Of a DNA stretch of 64,000 bases, positions 17,486 to 26,395 are shown piece by piece. The notes beneath the pieces were generated by a model. The model searched no databases, was not told where the DNA came from, and saw only the letters and a list, made by a program, of their open reading frames with translations. This DNA comes from DAOTXS01 sp034435055. GTDB taxonomy: Bacteria; Chloroflexota; Anaerolineae; UBA4142. Both the position numbers and the translations under genes were made by a program. Every line of letters starts with the position of its first letter. Position 1 is the first letter of the stretch. The DNA lies in assembly GCA_034435055.1 (NCBI GenBank), contig DAOTXS010000047.1, forward strand, positions 59,456 to 123,455, given 5' to 3'.

Positions 17486-17878
17486 TTACTCATCCTCTTC
17501 ATCGGGCCACGTGTTAATTCCGTACACCCCGGCTTTGATAACTTTAAGCGGCAAAAGCGCGCACTTGATTCGCGTCGGACCGAGCGGAATGCCGAGCATT
17601 TGGGTTACAAAATCCTTGTCGATTTTTTTGATCTCGTCCAGCGACTTGCCGATCAATTCGTCGGTGAGCATCGACGCGGACGCCTGACTGATCGCGCAAC
17701 CTTTGCCGTTGAACTTTACCTCGTCGACCACGTTGCCTTTCAGTTTGATGTCGATGCGAATCTTGTCGCCGCACAGTGGATTCGAGTCCTCGTACGAAAT
17801 ATCCGCCCCGGGAATTTCGCCGTGATTATGCGGGTGTTGGTAATGATCGAGAATTAGTTCGCGATACAAATCATCCAT
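17486..17878 (-). CDS. sufU: SufU-type Fe-S cluster assembly / sulfur acceptor protein
   Basis: A 130-residue SufU/IscU-like protein. The three conserved cysteines are Cys36 (NPLCGD), Cys61 (GKGCAISQASASM) and Cys106 (IKCALLPLKV). The insertion between the second and third Cys is the SufU hallmark. In this family a zinc-bound SufU takes persulfide sulfur from SufS. The gene starts just after the sufS stop. The ATG at 17878 was chosen over an upstream in-frame ATG at 17914 that would overlap sufS. Confidence 0.93.
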   Translation of the reverse strand: MDDLYRELILDHYQHPHNHGEIPGADISYEDSNPLCGDKIRIDIKLKGNVVDEVKFNGKGCAISQASASMLTDELIGKSLDEIKKIDKDFVTQMLGIPLGPTRIKCALLPLKVIKAGVYGINTWPDEEDE

Positions 17879-17882
17879 AGCA

Positions 17883-19118
17883 TCATGCCTTGAAAACGTT
17901 TTGGACTTGGGCAATAGTTTCCACTAACTTGTCGACTTCCTCCGGTACATTATAAACGTAGAACGAGGCGCGGGTCGTGGCAGCCAGTCCATAATGCTCG
18001 TGCAAAGGCATCGCGCAGTGATGCCCGGCGCGCACGCAAATTCCTTCGCGGTCAAAAATCTGCGCGACATCGTGCGGATGTACGCCGGCGATTTCAAATG
18101 CAAGCACGCCGCCGCGTTGATCCGGGTCGCGCGGTCCAACAACACGCACCTTATCGAGTCCGTCAAATTTTTCCAACGCGTAACCGATCAACTCGCGTTC
18201 GTGCGCGCGGACGTTCTCCATTCCCAGCGCAGTCAGATAATCGATGGCAACTCCCAAGCCAATGGCTTCGGCAATCGCCGGAGTGCCGGCTTCAAATTTC
18301 CACGGCAGTTCGTTCCATTTGGAATATTCCAAATGCACTTCGCGAATCATATCGCCGCCGCCAAGAAATGGTTCCATATTTTCCAAGAGCGCGCGCTTGC
18401 CGTACAAAACACCAACGAACGGCGCGAGCATCTTGTGTCCGCTGAACGCGAGAAAATCGCAATCGAGCGCTTGCACATCGACCGGCATGTGCGGAACCGC
18501 TTGCGCGGCATCGACGACACAAATCGCGCCAACCGCGTGCGCGCGGTCGATGATTGGCTTGATCGGCGTGAGCGTGCCGACGACATTCGATGCCATCGTC
18601 ACCGCGACAATTTTGGTTTTTGCAGTGATTTGTGTTTCGATGTCGTGAGGCAGCAAAAGTCCGTTTTCATCCACGCCGATGTATTTGAGTTGCGCGCCTT
18701 TTTCTTTTGCCAGCAACTGCCACGGCACAATGTTCGCGTGATGTTCCATCACCGTCGAAACGATTTCATCGCCGGCGTGAACATTCGCTCTGCCCCACGC
18801 GTACGCAACAAGATTGATCGCTTCGGTAGCGTTGCGCGTGTAGATTATTTCGCGGTACGATTTGGCGTTGATGAACTTTTGAACTTTTTTGCGCGCGCCT
18901 TCGTACCGCGCCGTCGCTTCTTCCGCCAAATAGTACACGCCGCGATGAATGTTCGCGTTGAACTTGCGATAGTACTCGTCCATCGCGCGAATCACGGCTT
19001 CCGGTTTTTGCGATGTGGCGGCACTGTCCAAATAGACCAACGGCTTGCCATTCATCGATTGTTGCAAGATTGGAAAATCTTCGCGGATGGCGGCGACGTT
19101 CAGACCGGCTTTTGGCAT
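17883..19118 (-). CDS. sufS: Cysteine desulfurase, SufS type
   Basis: A 411-residue PLP enzyme that removes sulfur from cysteine for Fe-S assembly. The PLP-binding lysine is Lys229 in SGHKM. The persulfide cysteine is Cys368 in RAGHHCAMPLH, the short-loop group II form. The N-terminal VYLDSAATSQKP and THxEHHAN-like MEHHANIVPW blocks are typical. It directly precedes sufU. No sufB, sufC or sufD is in the window. Confidence 0.96.
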   Translation of the reverse strand: MPKAGLNVAAIREDFPILQQSMNGKPLVYLDSAATSQKPEAVIRAMDEYYRKFNANIHRGVYYLAEEATARYEGARKKVQKFINAKSYREIIYTRNATEAINLVAYAWGRANVHAGDEIVSTVMEHHANIVPWQLLAKEKGAQLKYIGVDENGLLLPHDIETQITAKTKIVAVTMASNVVGTLTPIKPIIDRAHAVGAICVVDAAQAVPHMPVDVQALDCDFLAFSGHKMLAPFVGVLYGKRALLENMEPFLGGGDMIREVHLEYSKWNELPWKFEAGTPAIAEAIGLGVAIDYLTALGMENVRAHERELIGYALEKFDGLDKVRVVGPRDPDQRGGVLAFEIAGVHPHDVAQIFDREGICVRAGHHCAMPLHEHYGLAATTRASFYVYNVPEEVDKLVETIAQVQNVFKA

Positions 19119-19152
19119 TCCTGTCCTCGTGTGTGAGTTGACCGGGATTTTA

Positions 19153-20313
19153 TCACATCATCAACTTTTCGGCTACTGCGAGACCGGCACCCACATCGAA
19201 CGTGTAACCCGATGCGAGCAACGCACCTTCAATCGCGGAAAGCGTCGCCGAAATATCGGCCGGTGAAACGACGCCCATATGTCCCACACGAAAATATTTT
19301 TCGCGGATTGCCGGATGCAAACCGCCGGCAACCACGATGCCGCGCTCGCGAATCTTGCCAATTACTTTGGCATCGACGCCAGCCGGAAAGTACGGCGCAG
19401 TCATCGTCGTCGCAGAAATTTCCGGCCGCGCGGCAACTTGCTTCAATCCGAGCGCAGCGATCCCGGCTTTGAACGCATCGCTCAATTTCTTGTGCCGCGC
19501 CACGCGCTTGTCCATGCCTTCGGCAAGAATTTGCCGGAGCGATTCGCGCAACGCGTACACCAAATTTACCGCCGGCGTGCCAAAGTACGCCGGCTTGCGC
19601 GCCATGTATGCTTCCATCACCGGCAACCAACTTGCCCAATCTGCATAATAACTGCCAACCGGGCTTTCACGTTTCTTGAACGCTTGGATGGCGCGCGGCG
19701 AAGCGACGAGGAGCGCAAGTCCCGGTGGCACGCCGATTGCTTTTTGCGACGCCGTGAACGCCACATCGACACCCCACGCATCTTGTTGCAATTCCATTCC
19801 CGCAACCGAGCACACGCCATCGACGATGACAAGCGCGTTGTGTTTGCGTCCAATCTGCGCGACGGCTTGAACATCGATTGCCACGCCGGTCGATGTATCG
19901 ACGTGCGTCAACGTCAAGAGTTTGGGTTTGACGCGCGCAAGTTCAGCGTCGATGCGATCAAGCGAAACAACCTCGCCGACTTCTGCGCGTAAAACGGAAA
20001 CTTCCGCGCCGTAACGTTGCAAAATATCGACCATGCGGTCGCCGAAATAGCCGGTGGAAATTGCCACGGCTTTGTCGCCGGGTTCCGTGAGGTTGGACGC
20101 GGCAAGATCCATCGCCAGTGTGCCGGAGCCGGCGATGACAAACGGCGTTCCGCTCGGCGCAAGAAAAACTTGTTTCATCCAATCGAGCGTTTCGCCAAAG
20201 CAAGCGATGAACTCCGGCGAAACATGACTCGCGGTTGGCGCGGACATCGCGCGTAAAACACCGGGGTCGAAATTGATTGGTCCGGGAATCATCAACAAAT
20301 CACGTTCGCTCAT
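19153..20313 (-). CDS. Alanine-glyoxylate / serine-pyruvate aminotransferase family protein
   Basis: A 386-residue class V aminotransferase. Signatures are MIPGPINFDPGVLRAM at the start, the GSGTLAMDLAASNL phosphate-binding region, VDGVCSVAGM, and the lysine motif FTASQKAIGVPPGLAL. Relatives use alanine, serine or ureidoglycine as amino donor with glyoxylate or pyruvate as acceptor; the choice is not resolved. The ATG overlaps the stop of the GNAT gene (ATGA), so translation is coupled. sufS follows after a short gap. Confidence 0.9.
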   Translation of the reverse strand: MSERDLLMIPGPINFDPGVLRAMSAPTASHVSPEFIACFGETLDWMKQVFLAPSGTPFVIAGSGTLAMDLAASNLTEPGDKAVAISTGYFGDRMVDILQRYGAEVSVLRAEVGEVVSLDRIDAELARVKPKLLTLTHVDTSTGVAIDVQAVAQIGRKHNALVIVDGVCSVAGMELQQDAWGVDVAFTASQKAIGVPPGLALLVASPRAIQAFKKRESPVGSYYADWASWLPVMEAYMARKPAYFGTPAVNLVYALRESLRQILAEGMDKRVARHKKLSDAFKAGIAALGLKQVAARPEISATTMTAPYFPAGVDAKVIGKIRERGIVVAGGLHPAIREKYFRVGHMGVVSPADISATLSAIEGALLASGYTFDVGAGLAVAEKLMM

Positions 20314-20924
20314 GTTGCATCCTGTTCGATTGAAATTGAAAAATAGTTGGGCGACTTGGGCTGCGCCAAAAATTCGTCGCGCGTGATTTCCATTTCCACG
20401 CCGTCGAATTCGCCGAGGTCGGGTGAAAATCGGCGCGCCGCGCCCAACGAACGAAAACCGCACGCGGCAAAACATTTTTGCGCGCGTTGATTGTCCACAA
20501 AAGTGTAAAGGGTGATCCGTTCGAGTAAAGTGGTTTCAAAGAGATGTCGCAACAATAAGGTTATGGCTTCGCGTCCAAAATGTTTGTCCCACGCCGCCGG
20601 TTCGCCGATGACGATGCCGAGTTCACCTTCGTGTTTTTCCCAATCGATTGCAAAAATACCAATGCGGCCGATCATGTTTGCATTTTGTTTTGCACCGAGC
20701 GCGTGCGTGAAAATGAAAAACGCGATCCGATTATCGAGGGGATGTTGTTGTTCGCTACGCAACCGCTCGCCAAATTCAGCCAGTGTCAGTTCGGTGGGCG
20801 AACCACCGCTCCAACGCAAAACCAGAGTGTCTTTGCTCCAGCGATAGACTTGCGCAATTTCGTCGTCGGTCAATTCATCGGCAAACGGTCGCAAGCCGAT
20901 ACGATTTCCCCACAGCATTGTCAT
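20310..20924 (-). CDS. GNAT-family N-acetyltransferase
   Basis: A 204-residue acetyl-CoA-dependent acyltransferase fold. It has an N-terminal IGLRPFADELTDDEIAQVYRWSKD, a central GIVIGEPAAWDKHFGREAITLLLRHLF acetyl-CoA-binding segment, and the late ITLYTFVDNQRAQKCFAACGF motif. This arrangement resembles RimJ/RimL- and SpeG-like members; the acceptor is unknown. The ATG at 20924 lies four bases after the NUDIX stop; a second ATG at 20918 is possible. Confidence 0.85.
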   Translation of the reverse strand: MTMLWGNRIGLRPFADELTDDEIAQVYRWSKDTLVLRWSGGSPTELTLAEFGERLRSEQQHPLDNRIAFFIFTHALGAKQNANMIGRIGIFAIDWEKHEGELGIVIGEPAAWDKHFGREAITLLLRHLFETTLLERITLYTFVDNQRAQKCFAACGFRSLGAARRFSPDLGEFDGVEMEITRDEFLAQPKSPNYFSISIEQDAT

Positions 20925-20928
20925 AGGA

Positions 20929-21459
20929 TTATCGTTTGAACTCGCGCGCGACGCGAAGCAAACCAACAATTGTTTTGCCATCGATAATGTCACCGCGTTC
21001 AATCATCGATAGCGCACGCGCGAACGGAATCCATTTGGCTTGAATAAACTCATCGTCTTCCGGCGCGGCGGACCCGCGCGAAAGTTGGCGCGCAAAAAAG
21101 AGATGCATTTTCTCGGTGCAGAAGCCGGGCGAGGAATAAAAGTATCCAAAATTTTTCCACTGCCGTGCGCGCATCCCGGTCTCTTCGTGCAATTCACGTT
21201 TGGCACAAGCCAGCGGCGGCTCTTTGCCTTCGAGTGTGCCCGCCGGAATTTCCCATAACGCGCGCCGCGCGCCGGTGCGGTGCTGCCGCACCATCAACAC
21301 GCAATCTTTTTCGTCGAGCGCGACGATGGCAACCGCGCCGTGATGTTCGACGATTTCGCGCATGCCGATTTGGTGATTGGGCAATCGTACGCGGTCGAGC
21401 CGCAAGTTGACAATCTTGCCGCGATACACGTATCGACGGCTGATCAGTTTTTCAATCAT
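20929..21459 (-). CDS. NUDIX hydrolase, ADP-ribose pyrophosphatase type
   Basis: A 176-residue hydrolase with a complete Nudix box, GX5EX7REUXEEXGU, present from GTLEGKE to RELHEETGM. The preceding WEIPAGTLEG and the N-terminal VYRGKIVNLRLDRVRLPN are characteristic of ADP-ribose pyrophosphatases. It would hydrolyse nucleoside-diphosphate sugars such as ADP-ribose with Mg2+. First gene of the minus-strand run that leads into the Suf genes. Confidence 0.9.
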   Translation of the reverse strand: MIEKLISRRYVYRGKIVNLRLDRVRLPNHQIGMREIVEHHGAVAIVALDEKDCVLMVRQHRTGARRALWEIPAGTLEGKEPPLACAKRELHEETGMRARQWKNFGYFYSSPGFCTEKMHLFFARQLSRGSAAPEDDEFIQAKWIPFARALSMIERGDIIDGKTIVGLLRVAREFKR

Positions 21460-21496
21460 AATTTTTCACAGACTCGCTTTACGCAATCTGGACTGA

Positions 21497-21575
21497 TTTT
21501 ACCGCAGAGCACGTGAAGACCGCTGAGGTTTTTTAGGATTTTTCTCTGCGGCGAAATTGCGAAACATCAGTCATA
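21497..21575 (+). repeat. Family A interspersed repeat, copy 2
   Basis: gattttaccgcagagcacg, the core aggatttttctctgcgg and the tail gaaattgcgaaacatcagtc match the copies at the window start and near 38.8 kb, in the same orientation. The right arm is shortened. Confidence 0.7.
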
Positions 21576-21578
21576 AAG

Positions 21579-21602
21579 AGAGGCGCTGGTCACAGCGCCT
21601 CT
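21579..21602 (-). terminator. Hairpin after the LysM gene
   Basis: Perfect 10-bp stem agaggcgctg / cagcgcctct with a 4-base loop, followed on the minus strand by ttta. It lies just after the LysM protein stop. A weak intrinsic terminator. Confidence 0.6.
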
Positions 21603-21624
21603 GTCGGTTTCGATTTGCGAGACC

Positions 21625-22446
21625 TCAAGGAATTTGTAGAACCTGTCCCGGGTAAATAAAGTGCGGATTCGCCAGATTGTTTTTGATTTGCAACGCGTAC
21701 GTCGTTGTGCGGAATTTTACGGCAATCGAAAAGAGCGTGTCGCCCGGTCGGACGGTGTACGTCCCGCCGGATCCCGTCGATGAACTCGCCGACGACGAGG
21801 AACTTCCGCCAGGAATGTTCAACACTTGACCGGGGTAGAGAAAATTCGGATTGATGCCGGGATTCGCGGCGAGCAACGCCGCGACATTCACGCCGAATCG
21901 ACGTGCGATTGCGTAAATCCATTCGCCGCGTCGAACCGTGTAAGTTGACGGATTGCCCGTCGGCGTCGAAGAGGTTGACGATGAGGCAGATGAGGTTGAA
22001 CCGCCTGGCGTTGGCAGATTGATCACTTGCCCCGGATAAATCAAATTGGGATTCAACCCGGGATTTGCGGCAAGAATCGCTTGTACCGTCACGCCATTTT
22101 CTGACGCGATCTTGTTCAGCCAATCGCCCCACTTGACGGTGTACTTGCCGGGGGTGGTGCTTGTGCTGGGCAACGGCGCTTGCGTTGGCGTGGGCGGTGG
22201 CGTGCTAGTCGGCGGAACAACGATTACCGGCGTGGACGTAATTTCAACGGTCGCGGTAACTGACGGCGATGGAGCAATCTCGGTGGCTAGTGCGCTAGAT
22301 GAGCTACTCGCCGCAACGACGGTGCGTGGCGGCAACGTAGGTGTGGGTTCGGCGGGCTTGTCGCGAGTACACGCGATGACTCCGCCGAGCAAGAAGACGC
22401 TCAGCACGAAAATACAGAAACGCTTTACCAAATTGACCTCGGTCAT
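21625..22446 (-). CDS. Lipoprotein with three LysM domains
   Basis: A 273-residue secreted lipoprotein. A lipobox (VIAC) follows a hydrophobic signal, then a Pro/Thr/Ser linker, then three LysM modules. Each starts YTVxxG and ends YPGQVxxIP or YPGQVINLP, with Ser/Thr/Gly spacers between them. LysM binds N-acetylglucosamine polymers such as peptidoglycan, so this probably anchors or organises the envelope. The ATG at 22446 follows ggaggg. A divergent DUF3048 lipoprotein shares its upstream region. Confidence 0.92.
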   Translation of the reverse strand: MTEVNLVKRFCIFVLSVFLLGGVIACTRDKPAEPTPTLPPRTVVAASSSSSALATEIAPSPSVTATVEITSTPVIVVPPTSTPPPTPTQAPLPSTSTTPGKYTVKWGDWLNKIASENGVTVQAILAANPGLNPNLIYPGQVINLPTPGGSTSSASSSTSSTPTGNPSTYTVRRGEWIYAIARRFGVNVAALLAANPGINPNFLYPGQVLNIPGGSSSSSASSSTGSGGTYTVRPGDTLFSIAVKFRTTTYALQIKNNLANPHFIYPGQVLQIP

Positions 22447-22492
22447 GGCGAACCCTCCGATTTTAGGATGGTGTCGCCGGGTTGCATAAGAC

Positions 22493-22521
22493 ATATTAGC
22501 ACAAGTCCCCAGAGGTGTCAA
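22493..22521 (-). promoter_or_regulatory. Promoter of the LysM lipoprotein gene
   Basis: On the minus strand, TTGACA, a 17-base spacer, then TAATAT. The transcript would start about 40 bases before the ATG. Confidence 0.75.
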
Positions 22522-22548
22522 GCATCTTTTTGCGCTTCGCGCGCAAAA

Positions 22549-22577
22549 TTGTCAAGCGTCTCATTTCTGAATATAAT
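22549..22577 (+). promoter_or_regulatory. Promoter of the DUF3048 lipoprotein gene
   Basis: TTGTCA, a 17-base spacer, then a perfect TATAAT. The transcript would start near 22584, with gaggtg before the ATG at 22608. Confidence 0.8.
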
Positions 22578-22607
22578 AGGCACACTCCGCTATCTGAGGT
22601 GCTCAAC

Positions 22608-23909
22608 ATGTTCTTCCCTGCTCGCCCAATCTCATTCATTTTGTTTTTGCTTGCAACGATCAATTTGGTCGCGTGCGAAGCCGCGGACGCGACCCCGACC
22701 CCGCGTCCCACCTGGACGCCGCGCGTCATTGTCCAAGTCATCACACCGTCACCCGAACCTACCGAAACGCCGGAAGCCACCGCCACATTATCACCCACAC
22801 GCATCGTCACGCCGACAACCGCCGCCGTGCCTCGCATCGCATCGTCCGCGCCGGCGGCGAACGATCCGCTCTTGCCCAAGTTTGGCGCGTTCCCACCTCT
22901 GCCGATTCCCAGTCGTCCATCGAACATCAATCCGTTGACCGGACTGCAAGCTGATCCCGCAACGTTGCAACGCCGCCCAATTGTCGCGCGCATCGGCAAC
23001 GACCAGATTGTGCGGACGAGCAACTGGCATTCGGGACTGTCGCTGGCTGATCTCGTCTTTGAAGAATTGATCGACACAAAAAATAACGTGTATGCCAACA
23101 CGCGTTACAGCGCCGTGTACTTGAGCAACGACGCACCGATCATCGGCCCAATTCGCAGCGGACGCATCATCAATTTCCAAATGACGCCGATGCTGGATGG
23201 CGCATTGGTGCACGCCGGCGCGAGCAACGGCACGCGCTGGCTCTTTTCACAATCGCCAATGATCAATCTGGACGAATACTTTAATCAACCGGCGTATTGC
23301 TACGACAAAACACACGGTTATCAAGGTCGATTGTACACCAGCGCGCCGCGCCTCCGCGAATGGCTCCAACAAAAAAAGTGGGAAGCGCCGGTACCGTTGT
23401 TCGGATTTAACTTTGCGGATCGCGCCCCCGGCGGTACGCCGGCGACACTCATCGGCATCAACAAAGCGCCGTGGCCCTCGTGGGATGCGTTGCAATGGCG
23501 TTACGATGCCGCGAGCGGCAAGTACTTGCGTTTCACGACCGGCAATCCCCACATGGACACGGTGTACAACATCACCGCCAAGTGGGGCAACGGCGCAGAT
23601 TGCGTGTCGTCGGGCAACAAGACACAAACCCAAATTCGCGCGTCGAATGTCGTCGTGTTGTACGCACACCACCAACCCACTGAGATTATTGAGGACGATA
23701 ACAATTACGTTTCGGTTTATATCAACTTGGTGGGACAAGGCGATGCCACCTTTTTCCGCGATGGCGTGATGGCGCAAGGCAAGTGGAAACGTAACAGCGA
23801 ACAGGAATTTTTCCAATTCACCGATGCATCGGGAAATTCATTCGCCTTGAAACCCGGCAACACGTGGTTCGAAATCGTACCGCTGGGTTATCAGTTAGAA
23901 GTTAAATAA
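22608..23909 (+). CDS. DUF3048 (YerB-like) lipoprotein
   Basis: A 433-residue predicted lipoprotein with lipobox LVAC and a Thr/Pro linker. The body has the DUF3048 pattern: NPLTGLQADPATLQRRPIVARIGN, SGLSLADLVFEELID, RYSAVYLSNDAPIIGPIRSGR and a C-terminal domain with a VVLYAHH strand. YerB-type proteins are extracellular and of poorly known function, probably envelope-related. The divergent LysM lipoprotein supports an envelope role. The ATG at 22608 was chosen because it starts the signal peptide and follows gaggtg. Confidence 0.88.
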   Translation: MFFPARPISFILFLLATINLVACEAADATPTPRPTWTPRVIVQVITPSPEPTETPEATATLSPTRIVTPTTAAVPRIASSAPAANDPLLPKFGAFPPLPIPSRPSNINPLTGLQADPATLQRRPIVARIGNDQIVRTSNWHSGLSLADLVFEELIDTKNNVYANTRYSAVYLSNDAPIIGPIRSGRIINFQMTPMLDGALVHAGASNGTRWLFSQSPMINLDEYFNQPAYCYDKTHGYQGRLYTSAPRLREWLQQKKWEAPVPLFGFNFADRAPGGTPATLIGINKAPWPSWDALQWRYDAASGKYLRFTTGNPHMDTVYNITAKWGNGADCVSSGNKTQTQIRASNVVVLYAHHQPTEIIEDDNNYVSVYINLVGQGDATFFRDGVMAQGKWKRNSEQEFFQFTDASGNSFALKPGNTWFEIVPLGYQLEVK

Positions 23910-23914
23910 CTTGT

Positions 23915-23992
23915 GGCATTGCGAGACTCGCCGGAGCGAAACCATCCCCAGGTTATTTAGATTGCTTCGTTGCCTTGCTCCTCGCAATGACA
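23915..23992. repeat. Family B interspersed repeat, copy 2
   Basis: ggcattgcgagactcgcc ... tgctcctcgcaatgaca, with ccccaggttatttagattgcttcgt inside. It ends about ten bases before the coaE start codon. Confidence 0.75.
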
Positions 23993-24002
23993 AAAGCGTA
24001 TC

Positions 24003-25271
24003 GTGCAAAACTTTTACCTCATCGGCTTGATCGGACAAATCGGCAGTGGCAAAAGCACCGTCCGCAAAATGCTGGAACAGCTTGGCGCGTACAGCATCGA
24101 CGCGGATATGCTGGCGCGCGTCGTGGTGCGGCGCGGCACGCTCACCTGGTCAAGCATCGTCGATGCGTTCGGCGTTGAAATTTTACGCTTCGACGGCAAT
24201 ATCGATCGAGGCAAATTGGCAACGCGCGTGTTTGCGCATCCACCAGAGCTCGAACGACTTGAAGCACTCGTCCACCCGGCTGTCCGCGCGCTCACCAAAG
24301 ATTTGTTGCTCGCTAATCAAAAACCAATTGTCGTGGTCGAAGCGATCAAACTGATCGAAGCCGGGATGCACAAGTGGTGCGATGCTGTGTGGGCAATCGA
24401 TTGTAAAACCGAAGCGCAAATCGAGCGGCTCAAACGAACGCGAAAGATGAGCGAGCAAGATGCGCGCGCACGCTTGGCATTGCAAGGATCATTCGCCGAA
24501 CATTTGCGCCTCGCCAATGTCGTCATCGATAATTCGGGCGACAAAGCCGCGACGCGCGCGCAAGTTGAAAAAGCGTGGAAGAATATTCGGGTAGAAACCG
24601 CGCGCGACAAACGCGAATGGTTGCTGGGTTTGCCGCGCGCAGAACCTGCGCCGCTGGTTGAAGAACCTGCGCCGACGATTCCCCCGCCGGTTGAAACCGT
24701 TCCCGATTGGGCAAAAGATCAACCGGTTGTCCAAGTTGGAACTGCGCCCGCCACAATTCCCGATTGGGCAAAAAGTCGTGCGGAGATTCAAGTGCGTCGC
24801 TCCCGCCGCAACGATTTGGAGGCGCTCGCCGTCGCGTTGGCGAAAAAGGAAAAACGCGATGCGCCGTTCTCACGCGAGGAAACAATTCGGCGTTTCGGTG
24901 AACGCGGCTATCGCATCGCGCTGATGGAAAATCGCATCGTCGCGTTAGTCGCATGGGAAGCGGAAAATCTCGTCGCCACCGTGCGCGAGATTTGGACGGA
25001 ATCGGCAGAAATCGCAGAACTTGCGCTGCCACGCATGTTTGAGCTCGTCGAGAATGAAGCGCGCGAATTGTTGTGCGAAGTGATCGTGTTGCTGATTCCA
25101 CACGATGCACCGGTCGATATTGCGGTGCAGGCACACGTCGCCGGTTACGAAATCCAGGATTTCGACTCGCTTCACAAATTGTGGCGGCAAGCAATTCAAG
25201 AACGAATGCAAACCGGCGATCAGTTGTGGAGCAAAACTCTACGGACTGAAATGATTACCAAACCATTCTAG
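24003..25271 (+). CDS. coaE: Dephospho-CoA kinase fused to a GNAT-like domain
   Basis: A 422-residue two-part protein. Residues 1 to about 195 are dephospho-CoA kinase, the last step of CoA synthesis. The P-loop is GQIGSGKST, followed by SIDADMLAR, and VVVEAIKLIEAGMHKWCDAVWAIDC carries the usual lid-proximal strand. A Pro-rich linker contains two copies of a PDWAK motif. From about 270 the sequence resembles a GNAT acetyltransferase (RRSRRNDLEALAVALA, then GYRIALMENRIVALVAW), though its acetyl-CoA site is not obvious. Bacterial CoaE is usually about 200 residues, so the C-terminal addition is unusual. The start is GTG; no good ribosome site is present because a repeat abuts it. Confidence 0.85.
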   Translation: MQNFYLIGLIGQIGSGKSTVRKMLEQLGAYSIDADMLARVVVRRGTLTWSSIVDAFGVEILRFDGNIDRGKLATRVFAHPPELERLEALVHPAVRALTKDLLLANQKPIVVVEAIKLIEAGMHKWCDAVWAIDCKTEAQIERLKRTRKMSEQDARARLALQGSFAEHLRLANVVIDNSGDKAATRAQVEKAWKNIRVETARDKREWLLGLPRAEPAPLVEEPAPTIPPPVETVPDWAKDQPVVQVGTAPATIPDWAKSRAEIQVRRSRRNDLEALAVALAKKEKRDAPFSREETIRRFGERGYRIALMENRIVALVAWEAENLVATVREIWTESAEIAELALPRMFELVENEARELLCEVIVLLIPHDAPVDIAVQAHVAGYEIQDFDSLHKLWRQAIQERMQTGDQLWSKTLRTEMITKPF

Positions 25272-25283
25272 AGGGAAAATAAA

Positions 25284-25502
25284 ATGACCGCTCTCAAAAA
25301 TTTTGCCAATCAACATCCGCGCCTTGCCGCGTGGGGCGCGCTCGCCGTCGGCATGGTGATCATTTTGTTGTGGTCGGCAAAAGACGTGGGCTTGCTTCCC
25401 ACGCAACTGCTCGCGCTTGTCATCGCGACCATTTTACTTGCGGGGTTGTGCGTGTGGATCATCGGCTGGGAAGATAACGACGACACTGAAGAAAAACAAT
25501 AA
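25284..25502 (+). CDS. Small two-helix membrane protein
   Basis: A 72-residue protein with two hydrophobic segments (about residues 14-32 and 40-61) and an acidic tail, DNDDTEEKQ. Preceded by agaggg. It sits between coaE and a membrane-anchored hydrolase with gaps of only a few bases, so it is likely co-transcribed. No family recognised. Confidence 0.7.
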   Translation: MTALKNFANQHPRLAAWGALAVGMVIILLWSAKDVGLLPTQLLALVIATILLAGLCVWIIGWEDNDDTEEKQ

Positions 25503-25507
25503 CGACC

Positions 25508-26395
25508 GTGCTGTGGCTCGTCGTCCTTTTAGTTGGGGCGTTGGCGCTTTTCCTCTTTGCAATGGCGTGGCGCGGCGCAACCGAATTGATCCATCCGCCG
25601 CATCGTCGCGCCACCATTTCCCCCACCGATTATCACCTTGCCTCTGAACGTGTTGCGTTCACCACGCACGATGGCTTGACCTTGCGCGGTTGGTTTATCC
25701 CGGCACAAAATCCGCGCGGCACGATTATTGTTTGTCACGGTTACACCGGCGAATGCACTCCCGATTTGCAGTACGCCCCGCTGTTTCATCAGCACAATTT
25801 CAACACGCTGTATTTCGATTTTCGCGGGCACGGAATGAGCGATGGCAATTACACTTCGCTCGTTTATTATGAACGCTTCGATGTCCTTGCCGCACTCGAT
25901 TGCTTGAAAGCCCGCGGCATCACGCGCGCCGGCTTGTTCGGATTATCGATGGGCGGCGCAATTGCGTTAGCGACTGCGCCGCTCAGCCCGAGGATCGTCG
26001 GCGTCGTCAGCGATTGCACCTTCGCCGAATTGTGGCGCGTTGTGGCGCATCACAGCATCAAGCGCGGCGTTCCCGGCTTTTTGTCCAAAATCGTCGGCTG
26101 GCTTGTTGTCGCAATTGCAAGTGTGCGCTTACGCGCCAATCTTTTCTCCGCCGACCCAATTCACCGCATCGGTGAAATCTCGCCGCGCCCGATCTTGTTG
26201 ATGCACGCAGAGAAAGATGATGACGCGCCGGTGACAGAAGCATATCGCTTATTTGCCGCCGCACGCGAACCGAAAACGTTGTGGGTTGTACCAAACGCAA
26301 CGCATCGCGCGATTGAAGAACTTGCCCCCAATGAATATCGCGCGCGCCTCATCGAGTTTTTTGAACGCATAAATGAAACGAGTCTCGCCACTTGA
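25508..26395 (+). CDS. Membrane-anchored alpha/beta hydrolase
   Basis: A 295-residue serine hydrolase. An N-terminal hydrophobic helix (about 3-20) anchors it, then the fold begins with VAFTTHDGLTLRGWFIPA. The nucleophile elbow is GLSMGG, with oxyanion-side HGYTGE. The catalytic Asp is probably in HAEKDDDAP and the His in NATHRAI. It resembles BAAT/dienelactone-like and YqkD-type lipases or esterases; substrate unknown. The start is GTG, six bases after the preceding stop. Its stop codon lies inside the terminator stem. Confidence 0.85.
   Translation: MLWLVVLLVGALALFLFAMAWRGATELIHPPHRRATISPTDYHLASERVAFTTHDGLTLRGWFIPAQNPRGTIIVCHGYTGECTPDLQYAPLFHQHNFNTLYFDFRGHGMSDGNYTSLVYYERFDVLAALDCLKARGITRAGLFGLSMGGAIALATAPLSPRIVGVVSDCTFAELWRVVAHHSIKRGVPGFLSKIVGWLVVAIASVRLRANLFSADPIHRIGEISPRPILLMHAEKDDDAPVTEAYRLFAAAREPKTLWVVPNATHRAIEELAPNEYRARLIEFFERINETSLAT

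Noticed and set aside
17994..19136. Long plus-strand frame opposite sufS
   Set aside because: Antisense shadow; its translation has no fold-like pattern, while sufS has all its catalytic motifs.
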